DNA of 40,751 nucleotides from Myxococcota bacterium. GTDB lineage: Bacteria; Myxococcota_A; Bradymonadia; UBA7976; UBA1532. The notes under the pieces are model-generated. The model was not told where the DNA came from and searched no databases. It was given only the letters and a program-made list of their open reading frames with translations. Shown here piece after piece: positions 29,282-38,181 of the stretch. The position numbers and the translations under genes are program-made. Every line of letters begins with the position of its first letter. The first letter of the stretch is position 1. The DNA is taken from assembly GCA_023150895.1 (NCBI GenBank), contig JAKLJY010000071.1, forward strand, positions 1-40,751. The letters run 5' to 3'.

Positions 29282-32185
29282 TCAGTACCGGCGAAGGTCG
29301 TAGAAGACCCCCGGTCCCGCCTCGGGCAACGCCGCGAAGACGACCGGCGTCGGGGCGGGCGAGCCGGCGGCCTGCCACAGCGCCGCGCAGGTCTCGCGAG
29401 CCGTCCCGGCGTCGGGCTGGCCGGTCACGACGAGCGCGAGTCCGTCGCGGCGGGCGGGCGACTCGCCCGGGGGCGTTCGACGAAAGGCGGGGGCGTGCAG
29501 GAGCGTGAGGTGCACGGCCTTCTGGGGCATGCCCGCGGCCCCGAACCGGCCGAAGACCTCGGGGAAGGCGACCCCCTCGCCGACGCAGACCCCGCTGCGC
29601 AGCGCAATCCCGGCGGCCCGGCAGGTGTGGTGGACCTCACCGGCGAACCGCAGGACCGCACGCCAGGCCGCCGCGGACCCGAGGGGTTGGCGGATCGTGA
29701 CGCCGAAGGCGTCGCCGACGCGCCCATGCGTCACCTGCGCACCCGCCAGCCAGCCATCCGCGCGGCGCAGCGCCTCGCTGACGGCGGTCATCCGGGTCAC
29801 GAGGGCCGCGTCGGACTGCCGGCCGGCGTCGACGAGATCGAGCTCGAAGTAGGCGAGCGGCTCGGGCGCGGGGGCGGGCTCGGCGTCCGACGCCCCCGTC
29901 AGCGCCCGGACGGCCGTCGCCAACCGCGCGCGCGAGGGCTCGCTTTGCAGCACCAACTCGTGCAGGAGGCGCACGGCCCCGTTGGGCGGCACCCCGTCGG
30001 GTCGTGCGATGAGGCGCTCGACGACGAGCGCGCCGAGCGCCTGAAGCGCGCCCATCACCTCCGCGTCCAACGGGCCGGTCACCAGACGCTCGAGCAGGAC
30101 CGAGATCGGCGTCTCCCGCAGGTGGTCGTCGGCGCCCACGTGCCGCACGGGCCATGCGGGATCGAGCAGCGGAGTGTCGCGCTCGGGCTCGGGCGGGCAC
30201 AGACCGCGATACCAGGGCGGCACCAGGCCGGGCAGGCGGTCCGCGGGCAGGACGCCCTCGACCACCGGGTAGGCGCCGGCGAGCCCCTGCCGCACGATGA
30301 CGAGGTCGCCCACCCCGGCCTCGGCGGCCGTGTCGGTGACCAGGGCGAACCCGCGGACGACCCCCAGCTCGGCGTCGGGGGGCGCGGGGCCGGTGACGAC
30401 GGCGACGGGCACGCGGAGATCGGCGAAGACCCGGCGCTCGGCCGCTTCCCGCGCCGCCGGATCGTCCGGCCGGTCCGGATCGGCAAGCAGGGCGGCGCGC
30501 ACGGCCTCGCGGGCGGCCTCGACACTCGGCGCGCCGAGGGCGGCCGCGGCAGCCGGTGGACGGGCGTGATCGGCCAGAAACGCCGCCGGCAGGGGCAGCG
30601 CCATCAAGCGCAGGTCGAAGTGGGTGCGCGCCTCGATCAGCGCGATGTCCATACCCGGCGGACAGTGCGCCGGGCCGTGGATGGCGAGAGCTTCGCGGTA
30701 GCGTTCCGCGAGGCGCGAGAGCCAGCGGGTCTTGCCCTCGAAGTCGCGCACGAGCGCGTGGTTGAGGCGGTGACGCTTGCGAGGCCGAAACGGCTCCATC
30801 AGCGGCGTCCCGGGGGGCGCGTCCGGCACGGGGCAGCTCTGCAGGAGGGTCGCGACGATGTGCGACAAGGGCCCCCCGACCGACGTCGTCAGGCAGTGCA
30901 GCGCCTCGTCGGTGTTCACGGTGTCCGGGTGGAGCGGGCCCGGGCGGCCGCGAATGTAGGCCGACGCGTGGGTGAAGACGTGAAACGCCTTGGCAATCTG
31001 CACCAGCCCGGAGGCCGCCAGCGCGTGCCCGAACGCCGTCAGGCCGCCGTAGGGGTTGGGCCAGTACGTCTGCGAACGCCGCAGGGCCTCCGGCGGCGAG
31101 AAACCGAGCCCCAGCAGAAACGCGTGTTCGATGCTCGGAAAGGCGTCGTGGAGCACGGCGAAGGCCGACGCGCGCAGGAACTCGTGGTTCGTGTCCGTGG
31201 CGCGCCGCAGCGAAACCAGCGCCTGCCGCACCGACTTGAAGAACGCAAAGGGCTCCGTCCGCATGGCGAGCCGTGGATCGGCGTCGCCTTCGCCCACCCC
31301 GAGCACGCGCACGACGCGACGTTGGCCCGTCGCGCGCAGCCAGCGTCGAACCAGGGCCTCGTCGGTGGTCAGCACCACGGCGCACGCCCCGTTCGAGGCC
31401 AGGGCCACGTGCCAGTCGGTCATCCAGCGGGAGATGCGCGCACCGCGCTCGGGTCCCGGCCCGCCCTGGCCGCGCCGTTGCGCCGCCGGGTACTCCTCGG
31501 CGAGGGCGAGCTTGTGGCGCACCATCGCCTCGACCTCGGCGGCAAAGGCCTCCGGTGGGGGCACGGGCGTGTCCGCCGTCGGCTCGTCGACGCTGAGACC
31601 CGACAGGAAGAGGCGCCGCCCCTCCGCCTGCCGCCACTGCCAGGCCTCGAGGTCGAGGAGCAGGTCGCCCACGGCGATCATCGTGACCCCGAGGGCCCGC
31701 TCCGGGGTGTCGAGCACCTGCGCGACCGTCTGGATGGCGTCGCGCCCGCCCGGCATGATCTGGCCGGCGACCACGAGGGCCGTGCCCGGCTCGTCGAGGC
31801 CCTTCAGCAGGTGGACGGCGGATGCGAACAGGGAGGCCCCCGCGTCCGAAGAGCCGACTTCGAACCGCGCCTGGCACGTCTCGGCGAGCTGCAGGCGGCG
31901 CTTGAGCACGTTGGGCAGGTGAATGGCGTGCGCCATCGCCGTGCCGCCCACGTCCGGCATGGTGGTCAAGAGCAACTGGTCGATGCGCAGCCGACCCTCG
32001 TCCCCGAGATGCAGCATGTCGAGGGCGCGCTCGCCCGCCCGGGACATGAGATCCTCGAGCGCCTTGCCCGGGTTGGCCACGCTCCGCGCCTTCTCGAAGA
32101 CGGAGGTCGGGTGGGCCGCGTCGGCGGGCGCGGAGAACTCGCCCGCCAGGACGTAGACGGTGCGCGCGGCGGCGGACGGCGGCAT
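29282..32185 (-). CDS. Degenerate thiolase fused to cyclase-homology domain
   Basis: ATG 32185 follows GAGG by about 7 bases. Residues 1-410 of 967 follow the thiolase fold: FEVGSSDAGASLF at 108-120, where the nucleophile Cys appears to be Ser112, then VLHDAF at 344-349, and NPYGGLTAFGHALAASG at 377-393, keeping the His of the GHP motif (His387) but with Ala for Pro. Residues 410-770 are not recognised. Residues about 775-910 resemble a class III nucleotide cyclase: ELDLVD, RVGDAFGV, LRSGVCVGEG and FGRFGAAGMPQKAVHL. The usual catalytic Asn and Arg after the last motif are not apparent. I infer a non-catalytic sensor or scaffold made from two enzyme folds. No signal peptide, so cytoplasmic. 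Confidence 0.65.
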   Translation of the reverse strand: MPPSAAARTVYVLAGEFSAPADAAHPTSVFEKARSVANPGKALEDLMSRAGERALDMLHLGDEGRLRIDQLLLTTMPDVGGTAMAHAIHLPNVLKRRLQLAETCQARFEVGSSDAGASLFASAVHLLKGLDEPGTALVVAGQIMPGGRDAIQTVAQVLDTPERALGVTMIAVGDLLLDLEAWQWRQAEGRRLFLSGLSVDEPTADTPVPPPEAFAAEVEAMVRHKLALAEEYPAAQRRGQGGPGPERGARISRWMTDWHVALASNGACAVVLTTDEALVRRWLRATGQRRVVRVLGVGEGDADPRLAMRTEPFAFFKSVRQALVSLRRATDTNHEFLRASAFAVLHDAFPSIEHAFLLGLGFSPPEALRRSQTYWPNPYGGLTAFGHALAASGLVQIAKAFHVFTHASAYIRGRPGPLHPDTVNTDEALHCLTTSVGGPLSHIVATLLQSCPVPDAPPGTPLMEPFRPRKRHRLNHALVRDFEGKTRWLSRLAERYREALAIHGPAHCPPGMDIALIEARTHFDLRLMALPLPAAFLADHARPPAAAAALGAPSVEAAREAVRAALLADPDRPDDPAAREAAERRVFADLRVPVAVVTGPAPPDAELGVVRGFALVTDTAAEAGVGDLVIVRQGLAGAYPVVEGVLPADRLPGLVPPWYRGLCPPEPERDTPLLDPAWPVRHVGADDHLRETPISVLLERLVTGPLDAEVMGALQALGALVVERLIARPDGVPPNGAVRLLHELVLQSEPSRARLATAVRALTGASDAEPAPAPEPLAYFELDLVDAGRQSDAALVTRMTAVSEALRRADGWLAGAQVTHGRVGDAFGVTIRQPLGSAAAWRAVLRFAGEVHHTCRAAGIALRSGVCVGEGVAFPEVFGRFGAAGMPQKAVHLTLLHAPAFRRTPPGESPARRDGLALVVTGQPDAGTARETCAALWQAAGSPAPTPVVFAALPEAGPGVFYDLRRY

Positions 32186-32202
32186 GGGACGACCTCGGCC
32201 GG

Positions 32203-33558
32203 TCAGATGGGTACGGGCACGAGATCCGTGCGCACGCAGGTCAGAAGTCCCCAGACGATGTCGGCCCGCAACGGGTCGACCGACAGCACCGTGAAGACCT
32301 CGTCCCAGCCGTCCGCCAGGGCGAGGCCGTTGTTGCGCAGGAAGGGGTTCAGGCCGCCGTCGAGGAAGTAGGTCGACCCGTCGAGCGTGATGTGCTGTTC
32401 GAAGCCGCCGACCCACTGGATGGCCCCGTCGCCGGTCATCGTCGCCGAGAGCGAGAGGGGCACGGCGGTGGCGGCGGCGTCGTCGTAGCGCGCCCCCCCG
32501 CAGAAGAGGTCGCCCGCGCGCGGCAGACCGGGCGGGGGGCGGGGCACCCAGCCGAGCAGGAGCCCGGTGCCGGCCTCCCCCAGCCGGCGCTCGACGCCGA
32601 TGACGCCGAGGCCCTGCGCAGTCGGGACGACCTCGATTTCGGTGCCCGTCTCGGGGTCGTAGAGCATGTTGCGCCACGGATCGATGGGCCAGAACTCGAG
32701 CGTCCGGTCGGGGAGCGTGCCGGGCGTCGGCGGCGCGGGAAACCGGTTCTCCTGCACGAACGCCATGGGATCCAGCTGACGGAGAATGCCGACCTCGCCA
32801 TCGCCGGCGCCCGGATCCCGCCCGATCACGGAGTACCCGAAGGTGTCCGGCACCGTCGCCGGCACCTCGTCGTTCACGCGGGCGAGGAGGAGAACCGATG
32901 CCGGCGCGCCCGCCTGCCGGGCATCCGGCGCGAAGACGGCGAACCCGGAGGTCGGCGCGAAGGCGCCCCGGTAGACCGTGTCCGTCGTCGGCAGCGTCAG
33001 GCGCCACGTGCCGTAGAGGTCGCCCGCCAGCGTCAGGTTCACCTCGCCGGGCACGGGCCGGGCCTGATCGTTGAGCAGGGTGACGCGCCGCGGCTCGATG
33101 CGCAGCGCCGCGGTGAAGGCCTCGAGGCGGCCGTCGACGCCCGGCGTGACGCCATGCAGATACCAGAAACCGGCGATCGCGCTCAGGTCGACCGGCGGCG
33201 GCACGAAGGCGTCCGGCTCGGGGACGAAGGCGTCCGGCGGGGGCGACCAGGCGTCCGGCGGGGTCACGAAGGCGTCGCCCGGCGGGGTCGCGACGTCGGG
33301 TTTGGGGGCGGCGGCGTCCCCGGGCGGGGCGGCGGCGTCGGCCGGGGGGCGGGCCGCGTCCGGGCCCGGCGCCACATCGCCGTCGGGGGCGGGCAGGGCG
33401 GCATCTTCGACGTCCGCATCGCGACGGAGACCGTCGTCGGCGGTCGGGCCGGACGACTCGGCGGGCAGCTCGATGTCGGCGACGACGAGGGAGCACGCGG
33501 AAGTCGCGGTCGCCGCGGCGGCCGCGAGGGCGAACGTGAGCGGGCCGGGGCCTCTCAT
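32203..33558 (-). CDS. Lipoprotein with Asp/Ala/Pro-rich tether, unknown function
   Basis: ATG 33558 overlaps the cytidine deaminase stop (ATGA). The 451-residue product has a signal peptide ending in TSAC (Cys22), a tether of about 100 residues made of PDA-type units (PPDAFVPEPDAFVPPP), then a single beta-rich domain of about 310 residues beginning SAIAGFWYLHG. That domain has a few Cys, including LFCGGARYDD and LLTCVRTD, and no known enzyme motif; its FW-Y-L start recalls lipocalin-like or carbohydrate-type beta-barrels, but I do not assign it. It lies 17 bp before the thiolase-cyclase fusion gene, so the two are probably co-transcribed. Confidence 0.72.
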   Translation of the reverse strand: MRGPGPLTFALAAAAATATSACSLVVADIELPAESSGPTADDGLRRDADVEDAALPAPDGDVAPGPDAARPPADAAAPPGDAAAPKPDVATPPGDAFVTPPDAWSPPPDAFVPEPDAFVPPPVDLSAIAGFWYLHGVTPGVDGRLEAFTAALRIEPRRVTLLNDQARPVPGEVNLTLAGDLYGTWRLTLPTTDTVYRGAFAPTSGFAVFAPDARQAGAPASVLLLARVNDEVPATVPDTFGYSVIGRDPGAGDGEVGILRQLDPMAFVQENRFPAPPTPGTLPDRTLEFWPIDPWRNMLYDPETGTEIEVVPTAQGLGVIGVERRLGEAGTGLLLGWVPRPPPGLPRAGDLFCGGARYDDAAATAVPLSLSATMTGDGAIQWVGGFEQHITLDGSTYFLDGGLNPFLRNNGLALADGWDEVFTVLSVDPLRADIVWGLLTCVRTDLVPVPI

Positions 33559-33998
33559 CGGACGCGCTCCGCCCGCCAGGCGAGCAGCGCCTCGGGGGTG
33601 AAGGCCCCCGGCAGCAGCGTCGCCAGGGTCGTCTCGCGCCGCACGCCCTGCGGATTGACGAGCACGACGGGGAGATCCTGCGCGAACTCGGCGATGGCCT
33701 GTCGGCACATGCCGCAGGGGGTGGCGGGCTCGGCCATGTCCGAGGCGACGGCGATGGCCACGAAGCGGCGGCGGCCCTCGCTCACGGCCTTGAGCAGCGC
33801 GGTGCGCTCGGCGCAGACCGTCAGGCCGTAGGTGGCGTTCTCGACGTTGCAGCCGGTGTAGATCGACCCGTCGTCGCAGAGGACGGCCGCGCCGACCTGA
33901 AAGTGGCTGTAGGGGGCCCAGGCGTGGGCCCGGGCGGCCAGCGCCGCGGCGATCAGGGGTTCGAGAGCCGGCGTCGGGGCCGGGGCGGCGCCGCTCAA
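33555..33998 (-). CDS. cdd: Cytidine deaminase
   Basis: The 147-residue protein matches short homotetrameric cytidine deaminases. It has YSHFQVGAAVL, TGCNVENATYGLTVCAERTAL with zinc ligand Cys62 and catalytic Glu64, and PCGMCRQ with Cys95 and Cys98. It converts cytidine or deoxycytidine to uridine forms in pyrimidine salvage. The start is TTG 33998, overlapping the purine nucleoside phosphorylase stop (TTGA), which supports translational coupling despite the rare start codon. Length is normal for the family. Confidence 0.95.
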   Translation of the reverse strand: MSGAAPAPTPALEPLIAAALAARAHAWAPYSHFQVGAAVLCDDGSIYTGCNVENATYGLTVCAERTALLKAVSEGRRRFVAIAVASDMAEPATPCGMCRQAIAEFAQDLPVVLVNPQGVRRETTLATLLPGAFTPEALLAWRAERVR

Positions 33999-34846
33999 GG
34001 GCGGACCTCGGCGGCGAAACGGGGCAGCGCGGCTTCGAGCAATCCGACGAAGGCCGAGCGGGCCAGGAGCGCCGTCTCCTTGACCTCGTCGTGGGAGAGC
34101 TCGGTCTGCCCGAGGCCGGCGGCCAGGTTGGTGATGCAGGAGATGCCGGCGACACGCAGGCCGCAGTGGCGCGCGGCGATGACCTCGACCACCGTCGACA
34201 TGCCCACGGCGTCACCGCCGACGGTGCGCAGCATGCGAATCTCGGCCGGCGTCTCGTAACTCGGCCCGGCGAGACCCACGTAGACGCCCTCGTGCAGGCG
34301 CAGGCCGGCGGCGGCCCCGAGTTCGGCGAGAATGCGCCGGAAAACGGGGTCGTAGGCGGCACTCATGTCCGGGAAGCGCGGCCCGAGGCGGGCGTCGTTG
34401 GGTCCGCGCAGCGGGTTGTAACCGGACAGGTTGATGTGGTCGGAGAGGGTCATCAGGTCGCCGGGACGCATGCCGTCGCGGATGCCGCCGGCGGCGTTCG
34501 TCAACAGCAGCGCCCCGACCCCCCACAGACGCAGCGCGCGGACGGCGGAGACCACGGCCGTCGGGTCGTGGCCTTCGTACAGGTGGGCGCGGCCGGCGAG
34601 CGCGGCGACCGGCGTCCCGTCGGGACCCCCGATGCGCCCGAGGACGAGGCGGCCGGCGTGCCCCTCGACCCCGACGGGCGGGAACCCCGGCAGGTCGCCA
34701 TAGGCGGCGCCGCGGGCCCCGGAAAGACCGTCGGCGAAGTCGCCGAGGCCACTGCCGAGGACGACCGCTACGGGCGGGGCGTCTCCGAAGCGGGACTGCA
34801 GGTGCGAGGCGGCGTCACGGGCGGTTTCGTAGGGGGGGGCGTGCAT
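33995..34846 (-). CDS. Purine nucleoside phosphorylase (trimeric, PNP family)
   Basis: The product has all marks of the trimeric PNP class: VVLGSGLGDFAD near the N-terminus (phosphate loop), AGRAHLYEGH, LLLTNAAGGI, SDHINLSGYNPL, GVYVGLAGPSYETPAE, VGMSTVVEVIAARH and CITNLAAG with the base-binding Asn. It splits purine nucleosides with phosphate to give base and ribose-1-phosphate. ATG 34846 (283 residues) is preferred over GTG 34864 because family members begin close to it; neither has a clear Shine-Dalgarno. It is the first gene of the minus-strand run and divergent from the acyltransferase gene across 116 bp, where a promoter must lie. Confidence 0.94.
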   Translation of the reverse strand: MHAPPYETARDAASHLQSRFGDAPPVAVVLGSGLGDFADGLSGARGAAYGDLPGFPPVGVEGHAGRLVLGRIGGPDGTPVAALAGRAHLYEGHDPTAVVSAVRALRLWGVGALLLTNAAGGIRDGMRPGDLMTLSDHINLSGYNPLRGPNDARLGPRFPDMSAAYDPVFRRILAELGAAAGLRLHEGVYVGLAGPSYETPAEIRMLRTVGGDAVGMSTVVEVIAARHCGLRVAGISCITNLAAGLGQTELSHDEVKETALLARSAFVGLLEAALPRFAAEVRP

Positions 34847-34962
34847 CGCGGCGGATGCTACCACAGGCGCGCGGCGGCGCGCGCATCGCTTGCACGGGCG
34901 CGGCAGGTGCGGTAACGAGTCCGGCCCCGCGCGCCCCCCCCAACCCCGAACCCGCGCTCGCC

Positions 34963-36399
34963 GTGCAGTTCAACTCGCTCTCATACGTCGCTTTCGCCCT
35001 GAGTCTCTTCGGCCTCTACTGGGCGACCGTCCGGACGCGCATGTTTCCGGCCGTGCTGCTGTTCGTGGCGAGCTACGTCTTCTACGGCTCGTGGAACCGC
35101 TGGTACCTGCTGCTCATCCTGGGCTCGTCGACGATCGACTGGTTCTGCGGGGGTCGCATCGCGCTGACCGCCGACGGGACGGCCCGCAAGCGCTGGCTTC
35201 TGCTGAGCGTCGCCTACAACCTGGGCGTGCTGGCCGTCTTCAAGTACTTCAACTTCTTCATGGATTCGGTCGACGGGGCCTCTCGCGCAGCCGGCATCGG
35301 GCTGGAACTGCCCCACCTGAGCCTGATTCTACCCGCCGGCATCTCGTTCTTCACGTTCCAGTCCATGAGCTACACGATCGACGTCTACCGGCGCGAGCTC
35401 GAACCCGAACCGAGCTATGTGCGCTATCTGACGTTCGTCGCGTTCTTCCCGCAGCTCGTGGCGGGCCCCATCGTGCGGGCCAGGGACCTGATTCCGGCGC
35501 TGCGCGACCGCCCGCCCCTGACCGATGCCCTCGGCGGGCACGGCCTGGCCTTGATCGCCATCGGTCTCTTCAAGAAGACCCTCGTCGCCGACCACCTGGC
35601 CGTCAACCTGGTCGACCGGACGTTCGATCTGCCCTATCAGTTCAGCAGCGTCGAGGTCCTGTTCGGGGTGTACGGGTACGCGCTCCAGATCTACTGCGAC
35701 TTCAGCGCGTACTCGGACATCGCCATCGGCACCGCGCTGCTTTTCGGCATCCAGTTTCCGGCCAACTTCGACGCGCCCTACAAGTCCCGCAACCTGCAGG
35801 AGTTCTGGCGACGCTGGCACATCTCGCTGTCCACGTGGCTGCGCGACTATCTGTACGTGCCCCTCGGCGGCAATCGGGTGGGTCCGGCCAAAACGTACCG
35901 CAACCTGATGATCACGATGTTGCTCGGCGGCCTGTGGCACGGGGCCTCGTGGAACTTCGTCGTGTGGGGCGCGCTCCACGGCGGGGGCCTGGCGGTGCTC
36001 CGGTTCGTCCAGCGGCGGCGCGAGGCCTCGGGGCGGGGGCCGCTGCTCGACGGGCGCTTCGGCGGGCTCGGCACGGCGCTCGCCGGGCTGTTCACCTTCC
36101 ACTTCGTCTGCCTGGGGTGGGTGTTCTTCCGGGCCCACACCTTCGACGAGGCCTTCGACGTGCTCGGTCGCGTCGTCGCCTTCGAGGCGGGGACGACGAA
36201 CCTGACCGGCCCGGTGCTGGCCGTCATGGCCGTCGGGTTCGTCACCCACCTCTGGCCGCGGGCCGCGTTCGAGGCTCTGCTCCGGCGGTTCATCGCGCTG
36301 CCCTCGGCGGCGCAGGCCGCGTTGTTGCTGGGTCTGGGGCTCGCGCTGCGACAAGTGGCGCAGTCCAAGGTCGTTCCGTTCATCTATTTCCAGTTCTGA
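34963..36399 (+). CDS. AlgI-type MBOAT O-acyltransferase
   Basis: GTG 34963 begins MQFNSLSYVAF, the usual N-terminus of AlgI-like MBOAT proteins; the upstream in-frame extension is Pro-rich and not family-like. The 478-residue protein has about ten membrane helices. It contains the family signatures QIYCDFSAYSDIAIG, EFWRRWHISLSTWLRDYLYVPLGGN and LLGGLWHGASWNFVVWG, with the catalytic His326. AlgI-type proteins move acetyl groups across the inner membrane for O-acetylation of exported polysaccharides. The SGNH gene 29 bp downstream is a typical partner for the last transfer step. The polysaccharide is unknown since no glycosyltransferases are in the window. Confidence 0.92.
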   Translation: MQFNSLSYVAFALSLFGLYWATVRTRMFPAVLLFVASYVFYGSWNRWYLLLILGSSTIDWFCGGRIALTADGTARKRWLLLSVAYNLGVLAVFKYFNFFMDSVDGASRAAGIGLELPHLSLILPAGISFFTFQSMSYTIDVYRRELEPEPSYVRYLTFVAFFPQLVAGPIVRARDLIPALRDRPPLTDALGGHGLALIAIGLFKKTLVADHLAVNLVDRTFDLPYQFSSVEVLFGVYGYALQIYCDFSAYSDIAIGTALLFGIQFPANFDAPYKSRNLQEFWRRWHISLSTWLRDYLYVPLGGNRVGPAKTYRNLMITMLLGGLWHGASWNFVVWGALHGGGLAVLRFVQRRREASGRGPLLDGRFGGLGTALAGLFTFHFVCLGWVFFRAHTFDEAFDVLGRVVAFEAGTTNLTGPVLAVMAVGFVTHLWPRAAFEALLRRFIALPSAAQAALLLGLGLALRQVAQSKVVPFIYFQF

Positions 36400-36428
36400 C
36401 GTCGGCCTCTCTCGATTCGAGCACCCGC

Positions 36429-38138
36429 GTGACCGCTCCCGTTGAAACCATCGTTCCCGTGCCCGGCCCCGTTCCGGCTTCCGTCCACGGCGCCGGTCCG
36501 CCCGATCCGGCGGCGACCTTCGGCGCGCGCGTCGGCAAAACGGGCCGCACGCTGGCCTTCCTGATGGCCTTCGCGGCGCTGGCGCAGTGGGCGCCCGTGC
36601 CCGAAACCGTGGTGCCCTGGGTGCGCTGGCTGCCGGACGACCTCTCGCAGATCATCCCGCGGTTCCTCCGGTTCGAGCCCGACGCGCTGCCCTGGGAGGT
36701 CGAGGGCGGTGCCGGCCTTACCGAGGCGGCCCCCGAGGCGGTCGACGACGCGGCGTTGCTCGCTCTGGCGGCCCCCGACACGGCCGCCACGCGCAGCCCG
36801 GCACCCGCGGCCGGCCCGACGAGCGGCCCTCCGGCGTCCAGCGCGCCCGGGCCCTCGGGCACCCCGGACGCGACGCCCATTCCACTGGCGCGGACCTACG
36901 AAACCGACACGCCGCTGCCCCCGGCGCCCCCCGTCCGCGATCTGGGCAACGGACTGAACCTCGTGCCCATCGAGGATCCGCACGGGGTCATGGCCCGCTT
37001 CTACGACGCGCTCGCGCGGACGGCCGCGGGGCAGGGGCAGACGCGCGTCGTCCACTACGGCGACTCGCTCATCACGGGCGACTACATCACCCAGACGCTC
37101 CGGCGCCTGCTGCAGAAGAAGTTCGGCGACGCCGGTCACGGCTTCGTGCTCGGCGGGCTCACCTCGCCCTGGTATCGCCGCAACAACCTGGACCTGAGTA
37201 CGAGCGACGACTGGCACGTCAACCGCATCACGCGTCCGCAGCTCGCCGACGGCACCTACGGGCTCGGGGCCGTGTCCTTTCGCAGCGAGACGCCCGGCAG
37301 TTGGGTGCAGTACGCGCCGCGCGACCAGAACGGGAAGCCCGACGGGACCGCCCCGGACGGGGACGACGCCGCCCCGCGGCTGAACCAGAACATCGGTCGC
37401 ATCCGCGTCTTCGCCTGGGGCGGGCCCCGCGCGGCCGGCTACGAGCTTCGGGTCGACGGCGAGGTCGCCGGGCGGGTCGAGGCCCGGCAGCCGACCGAAG
37501 GGCCGGTCTTCGCGCAGTTCGACGTGCCCGACGGACCGCACAAGGTCCGCCTCACGACCGTCGGCGGCGGCGTCGCGCGCCTCTTCGGGGTCGCCCTCGA
37601 GCGGACGACGCCCGGGGTGATCTACGACAGCCTCGGCGTCGACGGCACCCGGGCCAAGATTCTGCGGTTCTTCGACGCGCCGCACTGGTACGGGCAGCTC
37701 CGCGAGCGGGATCCGCAGCTTCTGGTGCTGCACTACGGCACCAACGAGGGCGAGGCCGCAGAGCTGGGCACGAAGAACTACCGCGAGGACCTTCTGCCGG
37801 TGGTGCGCGGATTGCGCGCGGGGCTGCCGCACGTGCCGTGTCTGCTCGTCGGCCCGATGGACCGCGCCGACAAGAACGAGGCGGGTGAGCTCGTGAGCCG
37901 GCCCGTGGTGCAGCGCATCACGGAGGTGCAGCGGCGGGTGGCCTACATGGCCGGCTGCGCGTTCTTCGACACGTTCCGGGCGATGGGGGGCGAGGGCTCG
38001 ATGGCGAAGTGGTACCGCTCGCGGCTCGGGGGGGGCGACATGACGCACCCGACCCGCCTCGGCGCGGACCGCATCGGGGCGCTGATCTTCACGAGCCTGA
38101 TGGACGGCTACAAACGGCACCGACCCGGCTCGCCCTGA
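36429..38138 (+). CDS. Membrane-anchored SGNH/GDSL hydrolase (probable polysaccharide O-acetyltransferase/esterase partner)
   Basis: GTG 36429 is the likely start, with a single membrane anchor near residues 41-58 after it and a Pro/Ala-rich stretch at about 110-160. The periplasmic SGNH domain shows block I HYGDSLITGDY (Ser213), block III HYGTNEGEA (Asn439) and block V GDMTHPTRLG (Asp537, His540), so Ser, Asn, Asp and His are all present. Between blocks I and III lies a beta-rich insert (residues 240-400) like the jelly-roll found in similar cell-wall acetyltransferases. It immediately follows the MBOAT gene, which fits a two-protein acetylation system: MBOAT delivers acetyl to the periplasm and SGNH transfers or removes it. 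Confidence 0.82.
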   Translation: MTAPVETIVPVPGPVPASVHGAGPPDPAATFGARVGKTGRTLAFLMAFAALAQWAPVPETVVPWVRWLPDDLSQIIPRFLRFEPDALPWEVEGGAGLTEAAPEAVDDAALLALAAPDTAATRSPAPAAGPTSGPPASSAPGPSGTPDATPIPLARTYETDTPLPPAPPVRDLGNGLNLVPIEDPHGVMARFYDALARTAAGQGQTRVVHYGDSLITGDYITQTLRRLLQKKFGDAGHGFVLGGLTSPWYRRNNLDLSTSDDWHVNRITRPQLADGTYGLGAVSFRSETPGSWVQYAPRDQNGKPDGTAPDGDDAAPRLNQNIGRIRVFAWGGPRAAGYELRVDGEVAGRVEARQPTEGPVFAQFDVPDGPHKVRLTTVGGGVARLFGVALERTTPGVIYDSLGVDGTRAKILRFFDAPHWYGQLRERDPQLLVLHYGTNEGEAAELGTKNYREDLLPVVRGLRAGLPHVPCLLVGPMDRADKNEAGELVSRPVVQRITEVQRRVAYMAGCAFFDTFRAMGGEGSMAKWYRSRLGGGDMTHPTRLGADRIGALIFTSLMDGYKRHRPGSP

Positions 38139-38181
38139 GACCGCCCTTGCGCGGCGGGGCGCACTGGGGTGGAGTGGGGGC

